From assembly GCA_000433035.1 (NCBI GenBank), contig FR890804.1, positions 1-63,888 on the forward strand: DNA of 63,888 bases. The letters are read 5' to 3'. Positions within the stretch are counted from its first letter, which is position 1. Every line of letters begins with the position of its first letter. This document shows, one piece after another, positions 44,666 to 52,622 of the stretch. The translations under genes were made by a program, and so were the position numbers. The notes below the pieces were generated by a model. The model was not told where the DNA came from and ran no database searches. It saw only the letters and a program-made list of their open reading frames with translations. This DNA is from Staphylococcus sp. CAG:324 (GTDB lineage: Bacteria > Bacillota_I > Bacilli_A > ML615J-28 > CAG-313).

Positions 44666-46497
44666 TATTCTCCCACCTTTCCAATTCGATTTTGAATTTC
44701 ATATACTTCTTGATAAATTGCATTATTTTTCAGTAATTCTTCATGTGTTCCTATGCCATTGATTTCTCCATTATCCATAACAATAATAAAATCAGCATCT
44801 TGAACAGAAGAAACTCTTTGTGCAATGATAATTTTAGTAATCCCAGGAATAAATTCTTTAAATCCTTTGCGAATATACGCATCTGTTTTCGTATCTACCG
44901 CACTTGTAGAATCATCTAAAATCAATATTTTTGGATTTTTTAAAAGTGCTCTAGCAATACAGAGCCGTTGCCTTTGTCCGCCAGAAACATTCACTCCACC
45001 TTGTTCAATCCATGAATCATATTGTTGAGGAAATTGTTCAACAAAAGCATCGGCTTGAGCAATCTTACAAGCTTCTTTTATTTGTTCATCTGTAGCATCG
45101 GCATTACCCCATTTTAAATTGTCTTTAATCGTACCTGAAAATAAAATATTTTTTTGTAGTACCATTGCCACATGATCTCTTAAGGTTTTTACATCATAGT
45201 CTTGAACATTCACTCCGCCTACTTTTACCATTCCAACAGAAGTATCATAGAAACGGGAAATTAAATTGACAAGAGTAGATTTAGAAGAACCGGTTCCCCC
45301 AATAATACCTACAGTTTGTCCACTTTTAATATGCAAATTAATATTTTTTAAAGCATACTTTTGGGCATCAGGTTTATATTTAAAAGAAACATCTTCAAAA
45401 TCAATATCCCCATTTGAAACTTCATAAATGGGATGATCATTATTTTTAATAGATGGTACTTCCATTAAAACTTCATAGACACGATTGATTGCGGGAACAG
45501 ACATGATAATCATAAATAAAACCATTGCAACCATCATTAGAGAAGATAATACCTGTGCAGAATAAGTAATCATTGCGGATAAATTGCCTACTCCAAATGG
45601 AGCATTTTTTGGACCAAACTCAATTCCTTGCGAAATGGCAAGCATACTGCCTAAAAATAGTATCAAACACATAGACATATACATAACTGCTTGCATAGCA
45701 GGATTAACCGCATTCATAATTTGTTCAACTTTTTCAAATCCTTTGCCCATTACACCTGATTCATGAGCAAATTTTTCTTTTTGATAATCTTCACGAGCAT
45801 AGGTTTTCACTACACGCATTCCGCGAACATTTTCTTCTGTTAATTCATTTAAATCATCGTATTTCCTAAACAACTTAATAAATAATTTAGTTGCAATGGG
45901 AATTAAAATACTTAAAATAATGACGATAAATGGAATCGTAATTAAAAAAATCCAAGAAATTTGTGGAGCGACAACTAAAGCCATTACAAAAGAGAAAATA
46001 AACATAAATGGAGCTCTAACGGCAATCCGAATTAAAAGCATAAAAGCCATTTGGATATTACTAATATCTGTTGTCTGTCGGGTAATTAAAGATGAAGATG
46101 AAAATTTATCAATGTTATGAAAAGAATAAGCCGTAATTTTTTCAAATTCATCAGTACGTAAATTTTTAGCAAAACCGGCAGAAGCAATTGCACTCATCCG
46201 ACCTGCTAAAATACCACAAATTAAAGATAGAATCCCTAAAACTAATAAAATTGAACCATAAATGATAACACCATTTAAAGCTTCTTGTTTCAAAGTTTCT
46301 GTTACTTCAACACCAATAAAACTTTGCAAAAGAGAAATTAACCGACTCATAATGTAAGGTATAATACATTCTAAAATTGTTTCTACTAAAACAAAACCAA
46401 TCGATAAATAAGCGTATTTTCGATATTCTCGAGTGGAATGTAGTAAATACTTAAATTTATAAATAAAACTCAATTTTCTTTCTTTTTTTTGTTCCAT
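44665..46497 (-). CDS. ABC exporter half-transporter, subunit with degenerate catalytic site
   Basis: A 610-residue half-transporter with six membrane helices and an ATPase domain: Walker A GGTGSSKST, signature VSGGQ and Walker B LILDDSTSAVD, where Asp replaces the catalytic Glu. Together with its downstream partner this gives one active and one degenerate ATP site, the arrangement of BmrCD/TM287-288-type heterodimers. The two genes read as somewhat richer in G+C than their neighbours by eye. The upstream spacer has no promoter I would defend. Confidence 0.9.
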   Translation of the reverse strand: MEQKKERKLSFIYKFKYLLHSTREYRKYAYLSIGFVLVETILECIIPYIMSRLISLLQSFIGVEVTETLKQEALNGVIIYGSILLVLGILSLICGILAGRMSAIASAGFAKNLRTDEFEKITAYSFHNIDKFSSSSLITRQTTDISNIQMAFMLLIRIAVRAPFMFIFSFVMALVVAPQISWIFLITIPFIVIILSILIPIATKLFIKLFRKYDDLNELTEENVRGMRVVKTYAREDYQKEKFAHESGVMGKGFEKVEQIMNAVNPAMQAVMYMSMCLILFLGSMLAISQGIEFGPKNAPFGVGNLSAMITYSAQVLSSLMMVAMVLFMIIMSVPAINRVYEVLMEVPSIKNNDHPIYEVSNGDIDFEDVSFKYKPDAQKYALKNINLHIKSGQTVGIIGGTGSSKSTLVNLISRFYDTSVGMVKVGGVNVQDYDVKTLRDHVAMVLQKNILFSGTIKDNLKWGNADATDEQIKEACKIAQADAFVEQFPQQYDSWIEQGGVNVSGGQRQRLCIARALLKNPKILILDDSTSAVDTKTDAYIRKGFKEFIPGITKIIIAQRVSSVQDADFIIVMDNGEINGIGTHEELLKNNAIYQEVYEIQNRIGKVGE

Positions 46498-46639
46498 ATT
46501 TTTCCTCCTTTTTAATTCATCTTTGTCTCAATAAAGAACTTTTGCTTTAGAAATGAATTATTTGCATAAACTATCTCTATTTTGTTTTACTTATTTTTTA
46601 TCATCTCTCACCACTTTTGCGCAAACTTCGTATACAATA

Positions 46640-46948
46640 TTACTCCATATAGTTAACTTTCTTATTAGTTTTTAATGCATATTCTATTTCAGACTTGGTA
46701 CTTGAACCAATGTATCCATTTTTATTTATAACAAATATTTCATCTGCCATATCTATTTTTCTTTTATGCATATCATCAAGCATTTTTTTGATATTTTCTG
46801 TCCAAACTTCATCATCACCGCTATGTCCAAAAAGTCCAACCGAAATTACAATATTTCCTTCCAAAGTCAATCTTTTTTGTTCTATTAGAAATTCATCTTT
46901 AAACTTCGTGCTTCCACACAAAGTAATAACCTTATATTTTCCAACCAT
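46640..46948 (-). CDS. nucleoside 2-deoxyribosyltransferase-like small protein
   Basis: A 102-residue Rossmann-like protein. VITLCGSTKFKDEFLIEQKR, MADEIFVINKNGYIG and STKSEIEYALKTNK follow the nucleoside 2-deoxyribosyltransferase-like (DUF4406-type) pattern: GST start loop, aspartate in ADEI, and SxxE helix. It may act on nucleotide sugars, or bind nucleotides only. A strong AAGGAGGAGG site precedes the ATG. It is the last intact gene before the decayed island. Confidence 0.75.
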   Translation of the reverse strand: MVGKYKVITLCGSTKFKDEFLIEQKRLTLEGNIVISVGLFGHSGDDEVWTENIKKMLDDMHKRKIDMADEIFVINKNGYIGSSTKSEIEYALKTNKKVNYME

Positions 46949-47576
46949 TTTAATTCCTCCTCCTTAAAAAACTTTTTAGTTAGTAAACTCATACCTATTA
47001 AACTATTTTAATACAAATATCCATACCTAGTAATTTGAGATAAACTTAATTATTTTTCATAAATATAATATCAAATTCCTAAAAAACCTTCATACATATT
47101 AATAATAACCATTAAGTAATGCAAGAATTTCTATTTTTTATTATCAATATAAACATAAAAATTTAAATCTATAAATATTTTTATTTTGATTTCCTTCGTA
47201 TTTTTTCTATAATTTTAGTTTCTATTGTTATTGATTCACTACTATCAAATGTGTAGTTTAGATTATTTAATAGAAATTCTATAAATTGATAATTTCACAG
47301 CAATTTTAGGCTATTTCCCCTTTAAAACAAAAAAGTTCTAATATTTATCATATCAAAACTTAACTTCTAACATGTCTTTAATGTACAAAAAACTCTCCTA
47401 TATACTACCTAATTACTAAATAATTCTTGTAATTTCTCTATCTAAATACTCTCTAATAATTGCACCTATTACATTATAAGTAATGCCATTTTCATCTAAG
47501 AAAAATGGAGTATCAAAATTATCGTTAATATATTTTTGTAATACATTATATCTTTCTATGTCTCTAACCCTTTTAA
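46949..47576. other. decayed 628-base stretch
   Basis: No intact gene. Two coding-like minus-strand pieces without start codons are visible: one ending near 47178 (NYQFIEFLLNNLNYTFDSSE then a Lys/Arg-rich end) and one from about 47618 to 47420 (ending LDENGITYNVIGAIIREYLD plus REITRII). I recognise neither. Confidence 0.45.
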
Positions 47577-47991
47577 TTACATCGTCATTGTTACAAATCC
47601 ATTCATAGTTAATGGATTTAAATAACTAGTTCTTAACGTTTCTTTAGTTTTAATACCTATTCTATTCATTAATTTATTAACACTGTAAAGAATACTTATC
47701 TCCATTAAATAAAGTAATTTATTAATATAAGTTGATATATTTTTACTTTTTTCTCCAATACTCAATAAAATGTTATCTAGTGCCTCATCAATCGCTATAA
47801 TCATAAATTCTATAAATTCATTCAAATTACCATTTTTATGACATAATATTCTTTCAAAAATAAGAAAATTAATATTTTAAAATTTATGACTCAATTGAAA
47901 TAAATTTAAATATAGAATCCCATTTATAATACATTATGCCAAAGTCTAGCAATTATTCCATTGTCATTAAAAAAAGGATGTATAAAGATAT
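47577..47991 (-). pseudogene. Fic family protein relic
   Basis: Pieces of one Fic protein in two or three frames. Near 47990 the minus strand reads FIHPFFNDNGIIARLWHNVL, a decayed Fic motif (consensus HPFxDGNGRxxR) in which Asp, Gly and Arg are changed. After a frame change follows YKWDSIFKFISIES and a stop. From 47825 the frame reads NEFIEFMIIAIDEAL and, at the end, LMNRIGIKTKETLRTSYLNP, the winged-helix end typical of Fic proteins. The N-terminal half is missing. It cannot make an active AMP-transferase. Confidence 0.75.
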
Positions 47992-47994
47992 ATT

Positions 47995-48080
47995 TTATCT
48001 ACTAACTTCTAGTAAATCAGTTAATTCTTCTTGACTAATCTTTTAATTTTTTCTAAATTACTTCCAAATTTAATTTTCAT
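47995..48080 (-). pseudogene. XRE-type helix-turn-helix relic
   Basis: MKIKFGSNLEKIKR in one frame, then QEELTDLLEVSR in another, ending at TAA: the start of a phage-repressor-like regulator with a small deletion and early end. It directly precedes the Fic relic, so the two may have been joined by deletion. Confidence 0.55.
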
Positions 48081-48745
48081 ATACTATTAATATTACTTAA
48101 AACTCCAATGAAATATTTGTAAAAAAATTATAAAATTCATAATTTTATATTTTTTAAGAAAAAGAAAAGACTGGTTATTTTAACTTCATACCCAAAGTCT
48201 CTTCTTTTATATTACAAATATTTTATTTCATAAACTTTCATAATTGCTAAGGATATACTTTACTTATTATCATAGTAACAGATGCAAATTTAAAATGATA
48301 CAACATCGTTTGTCCACCACATTATTTATACCATATTTTATAATCTTTATGATAATGATTATATTTAAATCATAGTTGTCGACATCCCTTGTATAATTTT
48401 ATAGTGATTACTTTATTAACCATTTTTTATAGAGGATTTTATTTTAACATTTATAATCATATCTTAACTTAAAAATGTATATTGAAGAGGAACAGTTATA
48501 CGTTCATTCAATATACAAAAAGTAGATATCTACAATAATATTGTATTCAGAAATTAATAAAATATACTAAAAAAAGGATATAAATCCTTTTTTCAATTAA
48601 TCTAAAACTGCAGAGGGATTCGCTTATGCGTAACGATTTGGGCGTCTCAGCATCAACTACTTAATTTATAAATTCCATGCTAGTTTTAATATGTATTACA
48701 TGATACATATATATTATACTAATTTTCTATTAATTTGTCAATATA
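48081..48745. other. 665-base spacer with a G+C-richer patch and terminators
   Basis: It contains a partial hairpin (AGAAAAGACT/AGTCTCTTCT, 48162-48206), the terminator at 48570-48593, and a patch at 48607-48657 that is clearly richer in G+C than anything around it. No gene is seen. Confidence 0.5.
48570..48593 (-). terminator. terminator beyond the 48746 membrane protein gene
   Basis: AAAAAAGGAT pairs with ATCCTTTTTT around ATAA. On the minus strand it follows the G+C-richer patch, as if ending a short structured RNA or the long 3' tail of the membrane-protein message. Confidence 0.75.
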
Positions 48746-50077
48746 TTAAAGAATATTTTTATTTTTTTTGATACCTGTCTTATAAAAGAACAATATTAAT
48801 ACATAACTTAGGAATAAAATAAATGCTGGGGACAAAATTAAAACATTCTTTAACCACACTGTTTTAACAAACATCGATATAATAAAATTAAGTATGCTTA
48901 TTGTGGCATTAGTGATGGTTACAGTAGTAAACAGTTTTGCAAATAAATTAAGTTTTTCTTCCCTAGAATTTTTTAGCAATTTATCCATTGGTTCAATTGA
49001 ATCCCTAATTTCATCACTAAAAGATTTTATTGATAATGAATTAAAAAACAATTCATAAATCTTTTGTTGATAATAAAATAGTGAAACTTTATTAAATAAA
49101 TATTTTGTTTTAAATATTGTATATTTCTCTTTAATAATTAATAAATCATCTCTTAAATCTTTATCATAAATATCTAAATTTTGAATGCAGCGCTTAATAA
49201 AATGTAAATAATAATATTGATGTAAAACTAAAATATATGAATAAAACAGATTTTGTACAATAGCTTTTTCATATGTTCTTTCAAACAATTCTCTATTTAA
49301 AGAATTATTTTGAGTAATTGATAAAACTCCCTCTTCATTACAAAAAACATTATTTCCTAAAAACATACTATAATTATTAATATTATGAGGTTTATTATTT
49401 TTATAAGATTTAACACTATTTCTATTTAAAAAGTAATTAGAAATAATATTAATTTCATTTTCATCAATCAAAAACTGATCACCATGTAAAATAGTTTGCT
49501 TATTACCTAAAACTATATCAGAAAACAATTGAAAACGTGTTGTTTTTGAATTTCCTTGCATATCAAAAGATTCATATTTTAACTCATTGCCAATTACACT
49601 TTTAACAAAAGAATCAATCTCAATATCTTTAAAATGATTTCTTAAGTCTAATAAATAGTCAAAATAATCTTCTGGAATTTTAATATTTAATAATTTATAC
49701 ATAATTTCAATAAAGAAAATTCCTGTTTCGAAAACAATTAACCTAATGTTAGATATTCTATACTTACTAACTAATTTGTTTCCATAACTATTTGTTAAAG
49801 GAAAACAAGAAAAGCAATCTAAATCTTTTCCTTTAAATATGTATACTAAATTTTTTTTATAAAAAATATTTTCAATATGATCAAAATGTCTAGAATTATC
49901 ACTAATAAAAGAATTGTCTATCACAAACCCTTTTTTAATTACTTCTGATTTTATTTTTTCAATATTTTTTTCATCAGACATAAACGTATATATAAGACTA
50001 ACATGAGTCTCTTGAGGAAAATTATTCTTACTATTATTCAAATTATTATTTTGAACTTCATTAACATTATTCATCAT
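48746..50077 (-). CDS. unknown protein with two C-terminal membrane helices (CorA-like layout)
   Basis: A 443-residue protein. It begins with an Asn-rich stretch, then a soluble part of about 360 residues with no recognised motif (HVSLIYTFMSDEKNIEKIK near the start), a helical stretch (EPMDKLLKNSREEKLNLFAK) and two membrane helices at about residues 384-432. The layout of a large cytoplasmic domain, coiled helix and two close membrane helices resembles CorA-type channels and some membrane effectors, but the GMN loop of CorA is missing. A strong GGGGGGTG site precedes two adjacent ATG codons. It lies about 960 bases beyond the radical SAM locus on the same strand; a link is possible but not shown. 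Confidence 0.6.
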   Translation of the reverse strand: MMNNVNEVQNNNLNNSKNNFPQETHVSLIYTFMSDEKNIEKIKSEVIKKGFVIDNSFISDNSRHFDHIENIFYKKNLVYIFKGKDLDCFSCFPLTNSYGNKLVSKYRISNIRLIVFETGIFFIEIMYKLLNIKIPEDYFDYLLDLRNHFKDIEIDSFVKSVIGNELKYESFDMQGNSKTTRFQLFSDIVLGNKQTILHGDQFLIDENEINIISNYFLNRNSVKSYKNNKPHNINNYSMFLGNNVFCNEEGVLSITQNNSLNRELFERTYEKAIVQNLFYSYILVLHQYYYLHFIKRCIQNLDIYDKDLRDDLLIIKEKYTIFKTKYLFNKVSLFYYQQKIYELFFNSLSIKSFSDEIRDSIEPMDKLLKNSREEKLNLFAKLFTTVTITNATISILNFIISMFVKTVWLKNVLILSPAFILFLSYVLILFFYKTGIKKNKNIL

Positions 50078-50156
50078 TTATTACACCCCCCTATGAAGTT
50101 TTTATATATTTTATTATAGCATTTTCAACATAATTTTTTAATAATTTTATAAAATA

Positions 50157-50336
50157 TTAGGATAAATTTAGTAATTTCAATTCATTACAAATAATGCACT
50201 TATCATAATATACTCTAATACCATCAATTTTTCCTTCATAAGATGATAGCAATCTATTATTTATATGAGAAATATTCATCAATATAGCAACTCTTGTTAA
50301 ATTAGGACTTTTACTACTATGACAACAACCAAATAA
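50157..50336 (-). pseudogene. unrecognised coding relic with Cys/His residues
   Basis: A 59-residue frame without start codon: it begins LFGCCHSSKSPNLTRVAILM and ends YYDKCIICNELKLLNLS. The CCH and CxxC pairs suggest a metal-binding end of a protein. The N-terminal part is gone; a stop lies directly upstream in frame. Confidence 0.35.
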
Positions 50337-50527
50337 TTAATTTTTATATTTTTAATATAACAAAAACATTTTTTAGAAATCAAATTTTCTAATAATAAAA
50401 GAGAGGAACATAACTTTAGAACTAGAATCTCTTCTTTTTAACTTAAATTTTATAACCTATAACTTTTGTAGTTCTAAGGTCAATACTTAATACTATATGT
50501 GTGTTATCTTTCTATTCTCTTGACTTA

Positions 50528-50710
50528 TTACCCATTTGAGTCAATTACATATGCTAAATACCTATATTTTAACATTAATTCACATATTTTTATGTAATTT
50601 TCATTTAAATTTATACTATCAACCTTAGATTGTACATATGTGTTAATGCTACACAATATGTACTTTAAATCTGTATTTTTAAAATATATTATTAAATTAT
50701 TGTTATAATA
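50528..50710 (-). pseudogene. unrecognised coding relic
   Basis: A 60-residue frame without start codon (FKNTDLKYILCSINTYVQSK, then KICELMLKYRYLAYVIDSNG). Further coding-like residues (ADFNVNFIRSRFELKFD) lie upstream in another frame near 50760-50810. The likely source is a decayed gene of the same locus. Confidence 0.35.
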
Positions 50711-51038
50711 TTATTTTGTTTTTATCTAAAACTTTTTTTAATCAAATTTGAGTTCAAATCTACTTCTGATAAAATTTACATTAAAATCAGCCTTAAAAAT
50801 AAATTTATATTATTTCAATAAGGTAATAAAAAACTACTAAAACATATGTAAACATCAATTAAGTAAACAAATTTAATGTTTTTAAATGTTAGTAGTCTTT
50901 TTATCAACTAAATACATGTAAGGCATATGAAAAGGCTACTACTATTTAATTACTTAATAATAGTTTTATGAATGATGAACGATATGTTTTACTAATTAAC
51001 TGGTTGTCGCAATTAATTAAAATAAAATTATCAAATTT

Positions 51039-51308
51039 TTACCATGATGTATCATCATCACAATTGCAATCAACAGAGCAATCACAATCACAATTACAAT
51101 TACAATCGCAGTCACAATTACAATCATTGCAATCTGAACAATCACATGCAGTTCTACAATCACAAATACAATCATCGCAATCACAATTGCAATTTCCATC
51201 ACAATTACAATCTGCTGATTTAAAGTTTTTAATTCTTCTAATATTTCTAATTGGTATGTCAATAAATATTGCGTTTGATTTTTTTAATTCAATTAGTTTT
51301 TCTAGCAT
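51039..51308 (-). CDS. cysteine-rich Cys-Asp/Cys-Asn repeat peptide, probable RiPP precursor
   Basis: An 89-residue peptide with two clearly different parts. Residues 1-33 are an ordinary leader-like stretch (MLEKLIELKKSNAIFIDIPI, then a basic part). Residues 34-89 contain 21 cysteines, almost all in Cys-Asp or Cys-Asn dipeptides, with few other residues (Gly, Ile, Arg, Thr, Ala, Ser, Val), ending DDDTSW. The codons follow a 6-base period but use both TGT and TGC (15 and 6), so it is not a fresh microsatellite. AAGGAGG lies 6 bases ahead of the ATG, inside the last codons of the radical SAM gene, which it overlaps by 20 bases. Context says substrate of that enzyme. The alternative is a metallothionein-like metal binder. 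Confidence 0.8.
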   Translation of the reverse strand: MLEKLIELKKSNAIFIDIPIRNIRRIKNFKSADCNCDGNCNCDCDDCICDCRTACDCSDCNDCNCDCDCNCNCDCDCSVDCNCDDDTSW

Positions 51309-52344
51309 AATAATCCTCCTTATCTTTCATTAAATCACTGAAATTATAAGATAACCACTGCAATAAACACCCACCTGCACATACAGAAAAATCATTACAA
51401 TTTATACACCTATTTGAAGGAGAGGATAATAATTTTTTAAATTGTTCTTCAATTTTAGGAGAATACAATTCAACATTTAAAGTTTTAAAATCATGATAAT
51501 CTTTTCCATATTCTAAAATAGGAAATTTGAATAATGAATTACACGGAATAATATTTAAATTAGTATCAAAAATTAGTCCACTTCGATTTTGTAGTTGACA
51601 AGTTGTTGAAATACAATTATGCCTAATAAGCTCCATAATAAACTCTTTAGGCCATATACATAGTGGTAATGTCATATGGAAATTAAAATGAATCTTATGT
51701 TGAAATAAAATCTTACATTGTTCAATAAAGTTTTCAATCAATACAAATAAATCTATTCCATGATTTGTGATTCCGTGTTCGGTTAAATAAGGATTACAAA
51801 AAGATAAATAAAAGTATTTAACACCTCTACTTTTTAATTCAATTAACATATTTGACAAACCATTCACATTGTCATTTGTTATTACATATGAGATTGTTAA
51901 ATTGACCTTACGATTTATTAAATTATCTATTGCCATCATAATTTTATCAAAACAATCAACTCCAGTATAATCAACGTATTCTTGCTTTGAAAAACCTTTT
52001 ACTGAAACGTTATAATTTTTTAATCCATGTGAAATCAAATCATCTAAAAACACAAGATTATTTAGAGATAGTCCATTTGTGATAATGCTAGGAACAACTC
52101 CATTATTAGAGCAAATATCTAACACATCAATAATCTTCTTATATCTCGTGGGCTCTCCTCCAATTAAAACCAATTTATTTACACCGTATGTTTGAATAAT
52201 AGAAATAGCTTTTTCCACATTTCCTAAAGACATGTCATTGTTTATATCATAATTCGTTGTTTGTGCATAACACCATTTACACCTCATATCACAAGTTCTA
52301 TTTATGGTTAACCAAAATGTTTTGGGTGAACTACAAAATCTCAC
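51289..52344 (-). CDS. radical SAM/SPASM peptide-modifying enzyme
   Basis: A 351-residue radical SAM enzyme. CDMRCKWC (Cys18, 22, 25) binds the SAM-cleaving iron-sulfur cluster, LIGGEPTRY is the GGEP motif, and the C-terminal Cys set (HNCISTTC, IIPCNSL and CINCNDFSVCAGGC at about 313-326) fits a SPASM-type domain with auxiliary clusters. The radical SAM core begins almost at residue 1, so no leader-binding (PqqD-like) domain is fused. Start: GTG at 52342-52344 behind GAGGTGA. It directly precedes and overlaps the Cys/Asp/Asn-repeat peptide gene, its likely substrate. Related SPASM enzymes make thioether bonds from Cys to other residues; the exact chemistry here is inference. Confidence 0.9.
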   Translation of the reverse strand: MRFCSSPKTFWLTINRTCDMRCKWCYAQTTNYDINNDMSLGNVEKAISIIQTYGVNKLVLIGGEPTRYKKIIDVLDICSNNGVVPSIITNGLSLNNLVFLDDLISHGLKNYNVSVKGFSKQEYVDYTGVDCFDKIMMAIDNLINRKVNLTISYVITNDNVNGLSNMLIELKSRGVKYFYLSFCNPYLTEHGITNHGIDLFVLIENFIEQCKILFQHKIHFNFHMTLPLCIWPKEFIMELIRHNCISTTCQLQNRSGLIFDTNLNIIPCNSLFKFPILEYGKDYHDFKTLNVELYSPKIEEQFKKLLSSPSNRCINCNDFSVCAGGCLLQWLSYNFSDLMKDKEDYYARKTN

Positions 52345-52596
52345 AATTAATCACCTCATTAAAAATTTGACATAATCATATCATATTAAACGGCTATTAT
52401 ATTTTACTTTCACCTAATTAATATAAATTTGCAACATAGTTTAAAAAAACAAAAACTGCATTCTCATGCAGTTGGGTGATACTATATTAACTTATTAATA
52501 GTCCCCCAACTTTTATCCCCTAATAAATTCTATCTACATATTATCACAACATTTAACAAATTTCCACTAATATAATAATTTTTTTCAATTTATGAA
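52345..52596. other. leader region of the radical SAM gene
   Basis: No gene. It contains the structured element at 52441-52512 and, nearer to the gene, a TATAAT box on the minus strand at 52396-52401 that would start a message about 45 bases ahead of the GTG. Confidence 0.5.
52441..52512 (-). promoter_or_regulatory. structured leader ending in an intrinsic terminator, upstream of the radical SAM gene
   Basis: On the minus strand GTTGGG pairs with CCCAAC, enclosing an inner ACTATTAA/TTAATATAGT hairpin; immediately after, ACTGCAT-GAGA-ATGCAGT forms a perfect terminator stem followed by TTTTTGTTTTTTT. The two outer stems share two bases, so they compete slightly. This could be an attenuator or riboswitch-like leader, or simply a small RNA or upstream transcript end. 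Confidence 0.5.
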
Positions 52597-52620
52597 AAAG
52601 CCCACTTTTCATTGGACTTT
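52597..52620 (-). terminator. terminator of the recombinase relic
   Basis: On the minus strand AAAGTCCA pairs with TGGGCTTT (one G-U), followed by TTCAT. It lies just beyond the C-terminal coiled-coil residues of the recombinase relic. Confidence 0.55.
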
Positions 52621-52622
52621 TA

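Larger units (their letters stand above)
50078..51038. other. 961-base stretch with coding relics
   Basis: No intact gene. Besides the two relics listed separately it contains a hairpin with AGAG/CTCT arms at about 50398-50440 and three copies of ACTACTA or its complement near 50832, 50889 and 50937 that can pair in alternative ways downstream of the cysteine-rich peptide gene. Confidence 0.5.

Noticed and set aside
42752..46497. ABC exporter as the dedicated transporter of the RiPP
   Set aside because: It lacks a C39 peptidase domain, lies 5 kb away beyond decayed sequence, and has the plan of a general heterodimeric drug exporter.
51050..51230. Possible CRISPR or microsatellite from the short repeats
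   Set aside because: The period is 6 bases with coding-type wobble changes, no spacer-repeat structure and no cas genes.
51017..51262. Minus-strand Ile/Val-rich frame overlapping the cysteine-rich peptide gene
   Set aside because: It is the same hexamer repeat in a shifted frame, giving a monotonous hydrophobic sequence without its own start signal.
50968..51333. Plus-strand frame rich in Gln and Ser opposite the cysteine-rich peptide gene
   Set aside because: It is the mirror of the TGY-RAY repeat (CARTCR reads as Gln/Ser), has no ribosome binding site, and the minus-strand gene has a strong one plus coupling to the radical SAM gene.
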